DNA from: Candidatus Desulfosporosinus nitrosoreducens
GTDB lineage: Bacteria > Bacillota > Desulfitobacteriia > Desulfitobacteriales > Desulfitobacteriaceae
Reading direction: 5' to 3'
Length of the DNA stretch: 64,000 bases
Assembly (NCBI RefSeq): GCF_030954495.1
Contig: NZ_JAVHUW010000082.1
Location: 257,016 to 321,015 of the forward strand
Shown here: piece after piece, positions 28,171 through 37,749 of the stretch
Position numbering within the stretch: the first letter of the stretch is position 1
Layout: the number at the start of each line of letters is the position of its first letter
Made by a program: the position numbers and the translations under genes
Notes under the pieces: generated by a model
Seen by the model: only the letters and a program-made list of their open reading frames with translations
What the model was told of the DNA's origin: nothing
The model's database searches: none

Positions 28171-28237
28171 CCGCTGACTAATCCGCTCTAAGACTCCCGC
28201 TTCTACAAGCGGTGAGTTAAGAGCGGCTAAGTCCCTG
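28171..28237. repeat. 67-bp palindromic repeat, copy 1
   Basis: The element reads CCGCTGACTAATCCGCTCTA at its left end and GAGCGGCTAAGTCCCTG at its right end. Internally CCGCTCT, ACTC, CCGCTT pair with AAGCGG, GAGT, AGAGCGG to form one long hairpin. It differs from the copy at 63635-63701 by three bases. It sits between the PAAR-like gene and the gene at 28238, touching that gene's stop codon. Confidence 0.8.
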
Positions 28238-29014
28238 TCAAAGCTCCAGATCAAGCTTATTTTCCCGCTTCACCTCAATCTCAAAGGTCCGCTTGAGGCT
28301 TTTTCCGGCTGAATTCCGCAGCAAAACATCGATACGAGCCTTTTCACCTTTTAAGTCCGGCAGTGCCGTAAAGAAGCCGCCCTCCGCTGAAGTTGCACAT
28401 TCCACGGCCTCTACCAAAGGAGTTCCCCGCGCATGGCTAAAGGTTATTCCTCTCGCCAGGGGATACATTCCGTCCTGGCCGGCATATTCGGTAATAAAGC
28501 AAAACTCCCGTTTCTCTTCCTCTTTAGCTTTAATCAGGTAATTTCCCGGTATGGAAAGCTGACGTCCGGATACGGTTGCAAAAAGCTTAAGACAGCTGTT
28601 CCCGGCTTGAGCGGAATCCTCGGCTATCTTCAGCACCTCACCCCCGTCTTCAGGAAGCAGGTAAAAATGCTGTTCAGCCCAAGCCTCTCCCCCTCTGGTT
28701 ATTCTGCCAAAAACCGTTGTCACCGGCCCGCCAAAAGGATATTTCCGCGTTGGATTCAGCATAAGGTGGATCATGAGATAGCCCTTGTTTGCTTCAGGAA
28801 TATCCGCAACCAGCCTTTCTGTCCGGAAAAAGGGTGAACCAAGCTCGAAATCAGCTTCACCGGGATCAAGATCTGTAAAGATAAAATAACCTCCCGCTTT
28901 GTATAAGGGCCGTCTCCGCTGCTTGTTTAAAAGAAAACTTACTTCCGGGGCCAGGAGAGCCCTTTTTCGGAAACGATCTGTAAGCCGGAAAATGACCGAA
29001 ATATAGGTATGCAT
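28238..29014 (-). CDS. Uncharacterised protein of the injection-system operon
   Basis: A 258-residue soluble protein with no family I can name. The sequence is beta-rich: the N-terminal 100 residues suggest a carboxypeptidase-regulatory-like beta sandwich (GGYFIFTDLDPGEADFEL), and a second beta region with ALPDLKGEKARIDVLLRN ends the protein. There is no signal peptide. It lies 21 bp after the tail-terminator homologue and before the PAAR-like gene, so a structural or accessory role in the injector is likely. Start ATG 29014 follows GAGGGGGGG. Confidence 0.7.
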   Translation of the reverse strand: MHTYISVIFRLTDRFRKRALLAPEVSFLLNKQRRRPLYKAGGYFIFTDLDPGEADFELGSPFFRTERLVADIPEANKGYLMIHLMLNPTRKYPFGGPVTTVFGRITRGGEAWAEQHFYLLPEDGGEVLKIAEDSAQAGNSCLKLFATVSGRQLSIPGNYLIKAKEEEKREFCFITEYAGQDGMYPLARGITFSHARGTPLVEAVECATSAEGGFFTALPDLKGEKARIDVLLRNSAGKSLKRTFEIEVKRENKLDLEL

Positions 29015-29035
29015 GCTGCCCCCCCTCTTTAGCGC

Positions 29036-29623
29036 TTACTGTTTCTGGCGAAAATCGACACGTGCGCTGCTTACTCTGCTGCTCACAGTTCTGGTCCGGT
29101 TGGACTCAATACTCAGGGAAGAGAGATAAACGGCAAAAGACGGCTTTATGATCTTGCTGGCAGTGTTCCAGATCTTATTCAGCTCATCATTATTGAGCTT
29201 TAGATATTGCAGCTGCAATGGAGTCCCACTATTGGCCAGCGACCCTGTAAGTTTGTCTGCAGGAATAGCCGGGGTATCCCATACTATCTGCATAGCACGC
29301 CCCAGGATGCGGTATTCATCTGTCAGCCTGGTCTGGATAGGCGCTTTAGAATGAGCCGATATAAGAGCGTGACAGCGCAGCTGCATAGAGACGTAGCGTT
29401 CTGAATTGGGATTGGCCGGATCGAGGACATAACCTGAATGGATGCCTGTGTCATAATAGTGCTCAATATTATAGAGCCAAACCGTCAGTTGGAAATCCTC
29501 AGGTTCCTGAGGCAGACATAAGCCAATCTTTTCCGGCGTATCGATGGGCAAGGGTGTGATTTCTCTTCTGAACAACTCTACGAGAGACTGCCCGGCTTCA
29601 TAAATGGCATTATAATCGCCCAT
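29036..29623 (-). CDS. DUF4255 tail-terminator protein (Afp16/Pvc16-like)
   Basis: A 195-residue protein of the DUF4255 (Pvc16 N-terminal) family. Typical features are the opening YNAIYEAGQSLVELFRR, the central QLTVWLYNIEHY and the later RYVSMQLRCHALI and LGRAMQIVWDTP. In Afp and PVC particles this protein caps the end of the tube and sheath and sets their final length. Its presence supports a complete headless tail instead of a phage remnant. Confidence 0.9.
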   Translation of the reverse strand: MGDYNAIYEAGQSLVELFRREITPLPIDTPEKIGLCLPQEPEDFQLTVWLYNIEHYYDTGIHSGYVLDPANPNSERYVSMQLRCHALISAHSKAPIQTRLTDEYRILGRAMQIVWDTPAIPADKLTGSLANSGTPLQLQYLKLNNDELNKIWNTASKIIKPSFAVYLSSLSIESNRTRTVSSRVSSARVDFRQKQ

Positions 29624-29659
29624 TGCTGGAACAACTCCTTTTCGCCAAGTTGCGGCGGT

Positions 29660-30466
29660 CTAATTACTGGAAGAGCGAAAAATCGGATTCGGTAATTTTT
29701 TCAGGGTGCGGGAAATATCTCCCTGCAGGCTGCAGTCTAAGCCGTACAATAACTTGGAATAATCGGCTTTCCCCTCCAGAGCATTAATGCGGGCTTTTTC
29801 CTTATCAGCCTGCGCACTCTCCAAATCAGCCTGGCCGGCCTTGCCGGTTTTAAAGTCATTCTCTGTCTGGTTTAACTTATCTCCGGCCTTAATATAGTCT
29901 GCAATCAAATTTCCCAGGTTACTGAAGGCGACAATGGCATCGTTTAGTTGCTTCTCCTGAGTCTGGTCTGCCGAGGGGGGAAGAGACAGCTTCCCGGCAT
30001 CTGTGATCAGGTAGGCAGCTTGATAGTCAAAGTCGGGGGCAATAGCTTGTCCTGTTAACTTCTGAAATTCTTTTTTGCCATTGTCCACCTTCATTTGCTG
30101 AAAGTTTAAATCAAATTTGTTCTGCGTAACTTCTTGACGCCAGCTATCCAGGGTTCTGGCGTCAATTTTTCCCATCTTAAACTCCATGTCTGCTTGGTCC
30201 GCTTGCTGCTTGAGCATTGCCTCTTCGGTTTCTAAAGACGCAACCTTTGCTTGGGCGAAATCCAGATCGATTACCGTATCCGCCACATTTAAAGCGGTCG
30301 TGTTTGCTTGCGCAACATCCGCCGCGGACTGTGAATTGACACTCCAGGCGGCCTGAACAGCCTGATTAAGGGTGCCGATGCCTGAATCGGCGGCAATTAA
30401 CGGTCCTCCCGGAATTATCGTTAAAATCAAAGATAAGACCACGAATAAGGCAATCTTTTTTCTCAT
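29660..30466 (-). CDS. Secreted helical protein resembling half of a TolC-type protein
   Basis: A 268-residue protein with a clear signal peptide (about residues 1-26, ending PLIAA). The mature part is alpha-helical, with two segments that look like the coiled hairpins of outer-membrane efflux proteins (DMEFKMGKIDARTLDSWRQ followed by DNGKKEFQKLTG). TolC proteins are about 450 residues; this one is much shorter and lacks the beta-barrel strands, so it cannot form a full channel. It may be a cell-surface coiled structure around the injector. It is flanked at 24 and 36 bp by operon genes. Confidence 0.7.
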   Translation of the reverse strand: MRKKIALFVVLSLILTIIPGGPLIAADSGIGTLNQAVQAAWSVNSQSAADVAQANTTALNVADTVIDLDFAQAKVASLETEEAMLKQQADQADMEFKMGKIDARTLDSWRQEVTQNKFDLNFQQMKVDNGKKEFQKLTGQAIAPDFDYQAAYLITDAGKLSLPPSADQTQEKQLNDAIVAFSNLGNLIADYIKAGDKLNQTENDFKTGKAGQADLESAQADKEKARINALEGKADYSKLLYGLDCSLQGDISRTLKKLPNPIFRSSSN

Positions 30467-30490
30467 GCTTGAGCCTCCCGCTATAAATTA

Positions 30491-32212
30491 TTAATAGTCA
30501 AGACTGGCAAAGTCCCCCATATCAAGTCCCAGATCCTGGAAATAGACAGCATCTTTCTGTAAAGCAGCACTGTCTAACGGTCCTGTACTCAGCGCTTGCG
30601 CCGTTGCTTGCGCTGCGGGTCCGGCCTGTGTCCCGGCTGGTTTTGGGGCCGAAGGGTAGTACTCGACCATAACCACATCACCTGTAGTGGGATTGGTCCA
30701 ATAGGTTACTCCATACCCGGCATAATTGGCTTTATAAAACTTCGTGGCATCTGCCCCGGCTCCCAATAGCTGGAGGATAGTTCCATCGATTGCCCCGTCT
30801 CCCTTCGGGCCGACTTCATAAACTCCCGGAAGTTTAAAATCCTCGGCACTTTGGATCTTGGTAAGACTGCCTATTTTAGGGACCGTGAAAACATCGCTCA
30901 ATTTTGCCGGGTCTTTATCGTTAGCATAGGCTAACTTCAGCACCAAACCGGAGGCCTTATTGTAGAGGTAAAAATAATCCGTCTGGGACGTATCCTCTGT
31001 CAAGCCGCTGGTAAAGGCTTTATAGATTTCTTCGACTTTCAGATTGAATAACTTGCCAAAAGCTATGTCGTTGTTTTCAAAGGCGCCCGTATAATTTAAG
31101 CCTGAAGTATCCTCGCTGAGAGTTCCGTTTCCGGACATCATTCCGACCAAAAAACTGCCGTCGTAATAGAGCGAGCCCTGATTATACAGCTTTCCTTTGC
31201 CATCATAGAGGCCGTTAAGAAAAGAGCCGTCATAGACCAGCTGACCGTTACTGTCGTAATAGCGTCCATTGCCGCTAAATAGCCCTTCAACAAAATTGCC
31301 TTCATAAATAAGGGGTCCCTTCTTGTCAAACAGCTTACCTTGACCCGAGTATAAACCTGCGCTGAAAGACCCCTTGTACTTGATTTTTCCGCCTTGAGCG
31401 TATTCGGTTCCATTTCCTTCAAAGACATTTTGAGCAAAAGAGCCGTCATAAGCCACACTCCCGTCGGAATAGTACTCTTTGCCGTTGCCGGATTTTTGAT
31501 CGTCTTTCATATCGCCCTCATAGAACAGCTTGCCTGCTTGAAAAATCTCTCCTTTCCCGTCCATCTTTCCCGCCGCAAACTCTCCTTTATAGGTACTTCC
31601 GTCATTAAGCAATAAGTCTCCCGCTCCCTCATACAATCCGGCTTTAAAGCTTCCTGTATAAATCTGTTTGCCGTCCTCCGCATACAAGGTTCCACTGCCC
31701 TCATATTGGCCATTCACATAATTGCCGATATATTCCGGCCTGCCGTTTTTATAATATTCTTGGCCCAGGTCAATGTACTTGCCATCCTTCAGGCGCCCCT
31801 TAAACAGGAGATTTTCCATTTTTTGCTCATAAAAGATGGCAACCTTGCCGGTATATTTGGGAATCTGCGGCTGCCCTGTGTAGAACTTGGCGGTTAAAAA
31901 CATACTGACTACCCAGGGCCAGGCGACGAAATAAACCAGCAAAGGTATGGCAATCAAAAGTGTAAGAATAATGATCAGCAAGGATTTGGCGATATACATT
32001 TGTCCGGCATCGACATAATCTTCCCGCTTCTCCGGCTTCAGCTTAAACTTGGCCAATAAGGACGAGAAAAACTTAGGAATCCGGTTTAAGAGCTTGCTGA
32101 TATTGGTTAAGCTTGAAAGTTTGTATCTGAAAATCGTAAAGGGCCGCAAGAGCACACTTTTAAGTGTCCTGTACAACATCTGAAGGTTTCTGATAAGCAG
32201 CTTAAGAAACAT
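30491..32212 (-). CDS. Membrane-anchored MORN-repeat protein
   Basis: A 573-residue protein. Residues 1-70 are basic and cytoplasmic-looking, 75-106 form a membrane span, and residues 159-380 hold about ten MORN units of the pattern YxGxFxxGxxxGxGxxY (for example YTGSFKAGLYEGAGDLLLN). The last 190 residues form an unrecognised domain with an Ala/Pro-rich linker. MORN repeats bind lipids or act as protein scaffolds. Start ATG 32212 follows TAGGAGG. Within this operon it could anchor or organise the injector at the membrane; this is inference. Confidence 0.85.
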   Translation of the reverse strand: MFLKLLIRNLQMLYRTLKSVLLRPFTIFRYKLSSLTNISKLLNRIPKFFSSLLAKFKLKPEKREDYVDAGQMYIAKSLLIIILTLLIAIPLLVYFVAWPWVVSMFLTAKFYTGQPQIPKYTGKVAIFYEQKMENLLFKGRLKDGKYIDLGQEYYKNGRPEYIGNYVNGQYEGSGTLYAEDGKQIYTGSFKAGLYEGAGDLLLNDGSTYKGEFAAGKMDGKGEIFQAGKLFYEGDMKDDQKSGNGKEYYSDGSVAYDGSFAQNVFEGNGTEYAQGGKIKYKGSFSAGLYSGQGKLFDKKGPLIYEGNFVEGLFSGNGRYYDSNGQLVYDGSFLNGLYDGKGKLYNQGSLYYDGSFLVGMMSGNGTLSEDTSGLNYTGAFENNDIAFGKLFNLKVEEIYKAFTSGLTEDTSQTDYFYLYNKASGLVLKLAYANDKDPAKLSDVFTVPKIGSLTKIQSAEDFKLPGVYEVGPKGDGAIDGTILQLLGAGADATKFYKANYAGYGVTYWTNPTTGDVVMVEYYPSAPKPAGTQAGPAAQATAQALSTGPLDSAALQKDAVYFQDLGLDMGDFASLDY

Positions 32213-32225
32213 GGCAACCTCCTAA

Positions 32226-35021
32226 TTAACGCATTCTTTCCAGCTCATAAATCGTTGTGTAAGTACTTTGCTTATTGTCCGAACGCAAATTATATTCTGC
32301 AACATACATATAATTCCGAGCCGCCCCATCCTGGGAAGAATATTTAATGATATCCATAAACATCTTTCTGGCCCTGGCATAATCACCTTTGCCGAAAAGT
32401 TTAACACCCAATTCAAAGCGGTCTGCATGGGTTTCCTTTATTTTCAATAAGGCATAAGGGTCACTGTCATAGAGATCGTAAAGCTGAACTTTTTCTTCCT
32501 CAATCATCACTTCTCCAATGCTTCGGCTCCTGTAGTCACTGCTTTGCAAGCCCTCATGGATCTCTTTCGTACAAGCAACATAAATATTGCTGTCGAAACA
32601 AATGCGCAGGATCGGGTCCGCTTTTTGGGCTTCGTTGGATATGGCCGCCGGTTCCATGCGCTTTTCATCACCGACAAAGCCCAGCATAATGTTGCCTTTA
32701 GCTATATAAATGCGAATATCGACCCCACTTTCTCCTCTGCGTTCTCTTTGCTGGTTCAAAGCACTCAATACTTCCCTGATTCTAAAGGCTGTCTGCAAGA
32801 CCAGTTCCGATGTCCCTTCAAACACGGCATTGAACCCATCAGGACGGAAATTGTAAACGGTGCCCTCATTTTCGCTGACTACGGGCACAATTTTTTCGAA
32901 GACGTCATTAATGTTGGCAAATATCGCCTCGCTTTTTTCCCCCATACTAGTGAGCAGGCGAAAACGCAAACATAATAACATCATATTTTTCTTAGAGACA
33001 AAGGATTTTTTACCGACATTCTCAATCGAGGTCTCCCCGAGAATCTCCAGAAACTTTTGCGGTACAAACCTGTAATAGGAAGCATTTAATTTGTTCAGAC
33101 TGATCGTTGTCTTTAAAATATTTAAGGACAGCGCTCTGATGGAATAGGACAAGTCTTCAATTTCATCACCGGAGTGTACATCAAGGTCTCTTCCGTAATC
33201 CCCGGCCGCTATTAAATCAACGCCCTTTTTAAGCTTTCGGACATTAAAAACATTAAAATATTCCACAATGATGACCAGGACAACCAGCAAAAGACCAATC
33301 AGTCGCATATAGTTCGTTACGGTGTCCGCCATGGTAAAAATATTCCGGTCCAGGATATTTAAGCCTACCGCCATACTCAGGAGCACAGGTGAACCGGAGA
33401 TTGTCAGCCCGGTAGGCATAACAAGACAAAGAACCCTGCCCCGTGGCGTCATCACTTCAAATGAAGCCAGCCTATTTTGCTCCGCCGTTTTGCTTAGCGT
33501 ATTCAAAGCCGGACCGTAGCCGAGCAGACTTGCCGGATAGCCTGCCTCATACCGTTCATTGGAAGCGGTCACAAGGTACTGCCCGCCGGAGTTCACGATA
33601 AAATTAACCTCGGCTGTATTGAGCAAATTGTAGAGATTGTTATCGGAAGTGTCGGCGCGGCCATTTAGCAAAAAGGAAGTGAGATTCTTGCGGAAGCGCT
33701 CAAAAAAATCGCCGGAATTACTGTAGTCCCCCTGGTTGTCCTTTGAATTTTCGGCATAGCCTTTATAGGCGGCAATGATCATCTGCCCTGCTTTAACCTG
33801 ATCGGTCAGATACATCTGCCGTTGCGTCTCTTCGGATTGGGGAACAATCACATAATTCGTGAGAAAATAGAGGGCCATAAAGATGACTAAAATGACCAGG
33901 AAGGCTTGTCTATAGAGAATAGACAGCCTCATATGTAAAAAGCTGAAGTAAAAGTCCCAGAGCAGCAAGGACACAATGATTGCGCCAATAATTATGCCGG
34001 CCAGGAGAAACCACTGCCTCAAATCTGCCCGGTCTGAAGAATCATACTTACCTATTTCCGGCAAAAAGGCAAACCCGCCCAGAAATATCCTGTTGAGGCC
34101 ATTATTGTTGATAATTCCCATGACATTGCCGACATTGCCCACCGCAACAGAATTCAATTGCCTGAATTCCAGTTTATCTTTGTCTGAAATAATCTTGTCG
34201 CCCTTGATGGCTGCCGAAGGATAGAGGTCGGCTGTAGACATGACATAAATAGTGCCGCTCACTGCCTCACGGCAGTAAAACTGATTCCCCGCAAACCAGA
34301 AATGATCCACAATACTTTTTTCCGCAAATTTGTAGAGCGTATCCTTCTTAGTGGCGGACTTCCTCAGCAGCGACCCGCCTTCCATGCTGAGGACCGTCTC
34401 CCCTGAGGGAAGCACAATATAAGCGTTGATTTTAGCGGCTGAATCCCCCATTGGGTATGCGTGAATAGTTTTCGCCGGGCCTTTGCTTCCTTTGGTATAA
34501 GCATAGACATCCACTGTTGTGTCATTTAAAAAGCCAAAATAAATATTCTTGTCATCATCACTCATCGAGGAGATAAGACGAAATTTGCTGTCATAAAATT
34601 GACTGAGATTGTACTTGAAAACTTGGGTGTCAAAACTTCCGTCATCATGGAACATATAGATTCCCACCTGCTTAATTAAGGTGGAGTTGGGAACCAAACC
34701 ATAGGTAGTGAGCAGCAGGTTTTTATCCTGATCCACGAAAATATTATCAAAAATACAATTATTTCCGCCAACAAAATTCGCTATATCCTTGCGATAAACT
34801 TGCCGCCCGGTAGAATCCAAGCTGACGAGGAATACTTGATTTGGCTCTTGGAGAATATAATAAATATTTCCGCTGCGGTCGACACAATGAGCAGATTCTA
34901 CGATATTCTCATTCTTGGGCTGAAAAAAGAGTTGGTCAATCAGATTATTGGCAAAAAATACATAAACTAAAGAACTGATTGCCACAAAAATCACAATAAA
35001 ACTAACTGCTTTTTTGAACAA
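32226..35021 (-). CDS. Membrane sensor with HAMP and degenerate adenylate-cyclase-like domain
   Basis: A 931-residue protein. A helix at 5-25 is followed by a large extracytoplasmic beta-rich domain (about 30-330, propeller-like), two helices near 338-360 and 370-392, a second extracytoplasmic Cache-like domain (about 395-560), a helix near 572-592 and a HAMP linker (about 592-645). Residues 675-850 match a class III cyclase fold, including RPDGFNAVF, but the first metal-binding Asp region reads LCLRFRLLTS and lacks the Asp, so catalysis is doubtful. A TPR-like helical tail ends it. Start TTG 35021 has GGAGG seven bases upstream. It could sense an extracellular signal and pass it on by protein contact. 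Confidence 0.82.
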   Translation of the reverse strand: MFKKAVSFIVIFVAISSLVYVFFANNLIDQLFFQPKNENIVESAHCVDRSGNIYYILQEPNQVFLVSLDSTGRQVYRKDIANFVGGNNCIFDNIFVDQDKNLLLTTYGLVPNSTLIKQVGIYMFHDDGSFDTQVFKYNLSQFYDSKFRLISSMSDDDKNIYFGFLNDTTVDVYAYTKGSKGPAKTIHAYPMGDSAAKINAYIVLPSGETVLSMEGGSLLRKSATKKDTLYKFAEKSIVDHFWFAGNQFYCREAVSGTIYVMSTADLYPSAAIKGDKIISDKDKLEFRQLNSVAVGNVGNVMGIINNNGLNRIFLGGFAFLPEIGKYDSSDRADLRQWFLLAGIIIGAIIVSLLLWDFYFSFLHMRLSILYRQAFLVILVIFMALYFLTNYVIVPQSEETQRQMYLTDQVKAGQMIIAAYKGYAENSKDNQGDYSNSGDFFERFRKNLTSFLLNGRADTSDNNLYNLLNTAEVNFIVNSGGQYLVTASNERYEAGYPASLLGYGPALNTLSKTAEQNRLASFEVMTPRGRVLCLVMPTGLTISGSPVLLSMAVGLNILDRNIFTMADTVTNYMRLIGLLLVVLVIIVEYFNVFNVRKLKKGVDLIAAGDYGRDLDVHSGDEIEDLSYSIRALSLNILKTTISLNKLNASYYRFVPQKFLEILGETSIENVGKKSFVSKKNMMLLCLRFRLLTSMGEKSEAIFANINDVFEKIVPVVSENEGTVYNFRPDGFNAVFEGTSELVLQTAFRIREVLSALNQQRERRGESGVDIRIYIAKGNIMLGFVGDEKRMEPAAISNEAQKADPILRICFDSNIYVACTKEIHEGLQSSDYRSRSIGEVMIEEEKVQLYDLYDSDPYALLKIKETHADRFELGVKLFGKGDYARARKMFMDIIKYSSQDGAARNYMYVAEYNLRSDNKQSTYTTIYELERMR

Positions 35022-35044
35022 ATTAATTCCTCCGGCTTCATGCC

Positions 35045-35836
35045 TTATTTCGCTGGGGCATTTTTTTTCCTCTTCTCAGACCTGGGAGACCCAGACCGGC
35101 GATATAACCTCTTTAAGCGTTTTTGCAGAGAACTTTTCAGCCTGCGAATTAAATAAGATTTCCAGGATTCTTTTTGAAGAAGTCGGTGCGTTTCCAATAA
35201 GGTGTTGTGGATTTGTTTCCAACCTGAAAATGTGCCGGCAATACTTTCGTCCCGGTTTTGCTTTAATTCATCGATATACTCCCAAAGTTCGTCCGGAACA
35301 AAACGATTTTTTACAAAAATATCTTCCAGAATGACTGCTATCCTTTGCCGTTTAAAGGGCTTAGCGGCAACTTCCAGCGGCCGGATAAGATAATTGATCT
35401 CTATTTTTTGCAGCTTAGCCACAACCACGATATTTTCGGGTCTCAGGCAAGAATAGGCTATAAAATCGGCCATCGCATCCAGACTAAGACAGGCTTCCAA
35501 AAACAGATAGGCATAGGTGCAGCGCAGTTCAAAATTCTCTTTGTCAACTTGCTGAAAATAATTTTTCAGATTGGTTCCTTCATAATATTGAAAAACTGCC
35601 GTAATACTGTGCTTGCCTGATAAAAGATCAATAAAATCAGAATTCGCCTCCTGTTTCATAGTATAAAAGGCGGGCAGGAAGCGCCGGATATCATCGTAGT
35701 TTTCGTAGATATTCAAAATTAAAGGCCTGTAATGATTGTTTGTTTCCACATCAATACAAAGGCAAGCCCGATAACCTTCCTGCTGTTCAAGCACTTCGAG
35801 TACCTGATACATGCCGCCCTGGACGAGAGTTTGCAT
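35045..35836 (-). CDS. Small pseudokinase-like protein with basic tail
   Basis: A 263-residue protein with the outline of a Ser/Thr kinase: a glycine-poor N-lobe, a helix-rich C-lobe, and SCLRPENIVVV where active kinases have HRDLKPENIL; DFG is replaced by INYL. It is therefore probably inactive. The last 40 residues are strongly basic (for example RRLKSSLQKRLKRLYRR) and may bind membrane lipid or nucleic acid. The start at 35836 is chosen for GGGAGG six bases upstream. A second pseudokinase is fused to the large sensor at 15956-21982, in the same operon. Confidence 0.7.
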   Translation of the reverse strand: MQTLVQGGMYQVLEVLEQQEGYRACLCIDVETNNHYRPLILNIYENYDDIRRFLPAFYTMKQEANSDFIDLLSGKHSITAVFQYYEGTNLKNYFQQVDKENFELRCTYAYLFLEACLSLDAMADFIAYSCLRPENIVVVAKLQKIEINYLIRPLEVAAKPFKRQRIAVILEDIFVKNRFVPDELWEYIDELKQNRDESIAGTFSGWKQIHNTLLETHRLLQKESWKSYLIRRLKSSLQKRLKRLYRRSGSPRSEKRKKNAPAK

Positions 35837-35946
35837 AGTTACCTCCCTTGTCTGTAGTGGCCTTTTCATCCTCTTCATCTAGGCATGATAGCCTTCTGGC
35901 AAAGCGTGCTCAGACATGCTTCCAGCTCTAAAGGATTTTTAAGCAA

Positions 35947-37749
35947 CTAATCCTCAACAATAACAAAGGCACTGGTTTTGGCCTCCGCATCTGCGGAACT
36001 GGCTGCTACGATTTCATAGGTTCCGGCCGTACTGGGCGCCTGGTAAAGTCCATTCTGGTCAATTTTCCCGCCTTCATCATCTTGCACGCTCCATAGTACT
36101 CTCTTATCGGCGGTTCCGCTGACTTCCGCTTCATATTGAATCCTCTCCAGGATCTTAATTTTATGAATCTCCGGCTTAATTTTTATGGTTACAATATCCT
36201 TAGCCCGCATACTGGCACTATCTCTGGTCACTTTGTAAGCAAACCAGCGCACCTTGAGAAAATGGCCTTCCACATGGTCCAGACAGCGAATGCCAACACG
36301 AAATGTGCCGCTATCCGGATACAATATTCCGGCGACCTCTACTTTCGGAATATCCTTACCCTCGTTTTTAGAACTAAAAACATCCCCATTGCCAAACAAA
36401 AGCTTGCGATTCTCACTGTTGCCAAATTCCACGGCAAAATTCAAGCTGACATCGCCGATACCTAAATTGTGGGATATTTCATCCGAAACGTAGCGCCCAT
36501 TGACGCGGATCGCTCCGGACAATCGTACGTCCACAATTCCGGAGGCAGTTGCATAATCGTAGGCCTCTGACGAGGGAATGCCAAAATGAAAGTCAATACT
36601 TTTTTTAAGCGGATTATACTTGGCCGAAATCTCCGGCTTTTGCCAATACTTCAGGATCTCAGTTTCGGTTGTAACTTTTTTAATATCCTCCACAGGGTTA
36701 GTGAAAAACTGATTGCCGGCGCTCTTTCCCGGCAGAGCCGCCACTCTTTGGCCAAAAGGAAGACCCGTTATTTTTCTGAGTATATAGGTATTGCCCGCAT
36801 AAACATAATCGATTTTAGCCAAATAGATGGGAGTATCTTCCCCCGACATTTGTTTGTCTAAGCTGCCCGCTTGAATATCGAGCAGTTTCTCATAGCTGGA
36901 AAGACTGCCGCAGATGTAGACAGCGCACTTCTGGGAAAGCTCGATTTGGTCAATGATGTCCCCCATCCGCACCTTCAAGGCTGCGGGTCCTTTGGCAAGA
37001 GGCACTTGCATATCCGATATGGAAGCTGCTCTTAAGGTATACTCAACGATATGAATATCCCGTTTTAAGTTTTGGTCTTCATTAAAAACCATCTTAATCC
37101 TGTCGCCTTCCGCGCTTTTCAAATAATCAGATTGAAAGGAATACTCAAAGGATACCTGTGGCAGTTCTGTTCCTTTCACCACCATAAAGCGCAGGGAAAA
37201 CTCCTGACCGGCCATTACGGCGGCAGGCACAATTTGATAAATTGCCAGCCCTCTGCTGGCGTATAAGACTTGAACCTGATTCTTGCCGGACTCGCCTAAC
37301 AGAGTTTCCACATCCGGCTCACAGGTATCCAAGGATAAGCGATAGCCTTCTTCAATTTTATTAAACTGCTGACTTTCACTGTCTGCCACGCCGATGTTGT
37401 TGACTGGTTCCCGCATTTGTTCCGCGTACTCAAGGCAAAGATAGGCTTGTTCATGGCCCGCCAAACTTTCAAATCCCTCAACCATCTGCAGTTTGCGGAT
37501 GATGGGAGAGGTCACGGCAATTTCCCTGCCGGAATAATCCAGAGCCAATCCCGTTTCCATGGAAAAGGATGTCTCATCATTAAGGTAAACGCCCAGACCG
37601 CAAACAACTCCAGTTCCCAGAATGCAGCGGTTGATCAGCCGGCGCTTGTTGTTGTTATAGTTTTGTTCCGTGTCAAAGTCTCTCGCAGTCAGCATTTTTC
37701 CGTGGAAATAGCGGTTGCGTTCCAGGGGAAACAGGGTTTTATTTTTCAT
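35947..37749 (-). CDS. eCIS-associated baseplate or surface protein with C-terminal Ig-like domain
   Basis: A 600-residue protein opening with LERNRYFHGKMLTARDFDTE, an N-terminal signature found in proteins encoded beside baseplate genes of extracellular contractile injection systems. The middle is beta-rich. The last 85 residues form an Ig-like (BIG2-type) domain with DQNGLYQAPSTAGTYEIVA. Start ATG 37749 has GGAGG eight bases upstream and overlaps the previous gene by 11 bp. Its place directly after the tail protein I homologue suggests a baseplate-attached or receptor-binding component; no other tail-fibre candidate is visible. Confidence 0.75.
   Translation of the reverse strand: MKNKTLFPLERNRYFHGKMLTARDFDTEQNYNNNKRRLINRCILGTGVVCGLGVYLNDETSFSMETGLALDYSGREIAVTSPIIRKLQMVEGFESLAGHEQAYLCLEYAEQMREPVNNIGVADSESQQFNKIEEGYRLSLDTCEPDVETLLGESGKNQVQVLYASRGLAIYQIVPAAVMAGQEFSLRFMVVKGTELPQVSFEYSFQSDYLKSAEGDRIKMVFNEDQNLKRDIHIVEYTLRAASISDMQVPLAKGPAALKVRMGDIIDQIELSQKCAVYICGSLSSYEKLLDIQAGSLDKQMSGEDTPIYLAKIDYVYAGNTYILRKITGLPFGQRVAALPGKSAGNQFFTNPVEDIKKVTTETEILKYWQKPEISAKYNPLKKSIDFHFGIPSSEAYDYATASGIVDVRLSGAIRVNGRYVSDEISHNLGIGDVSLNFAVEFGNSENRKLLFGNGDVFSSKNEGKDIPKVEVAGILYPDSGTFRVGIRCLDHVEGHFLKVRWFAYKVTRDSASMRAKDIVTIKIKPEIHKIKILERIQYEAEVSGTADKRVLWSVQDDEGGKIDQNGLYQAPSTAGTYEIVAASSADAEAKTSAFVIVED

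Noticed and set aside
27793..28191. 132-codon plus-strand frame antisense to the PAAR-like gene
   Set aside because: Ala/Gly-rich shadow of the low-complexity PAAR-like sequence; the minus-strand gene has the ribosome site and the family match.
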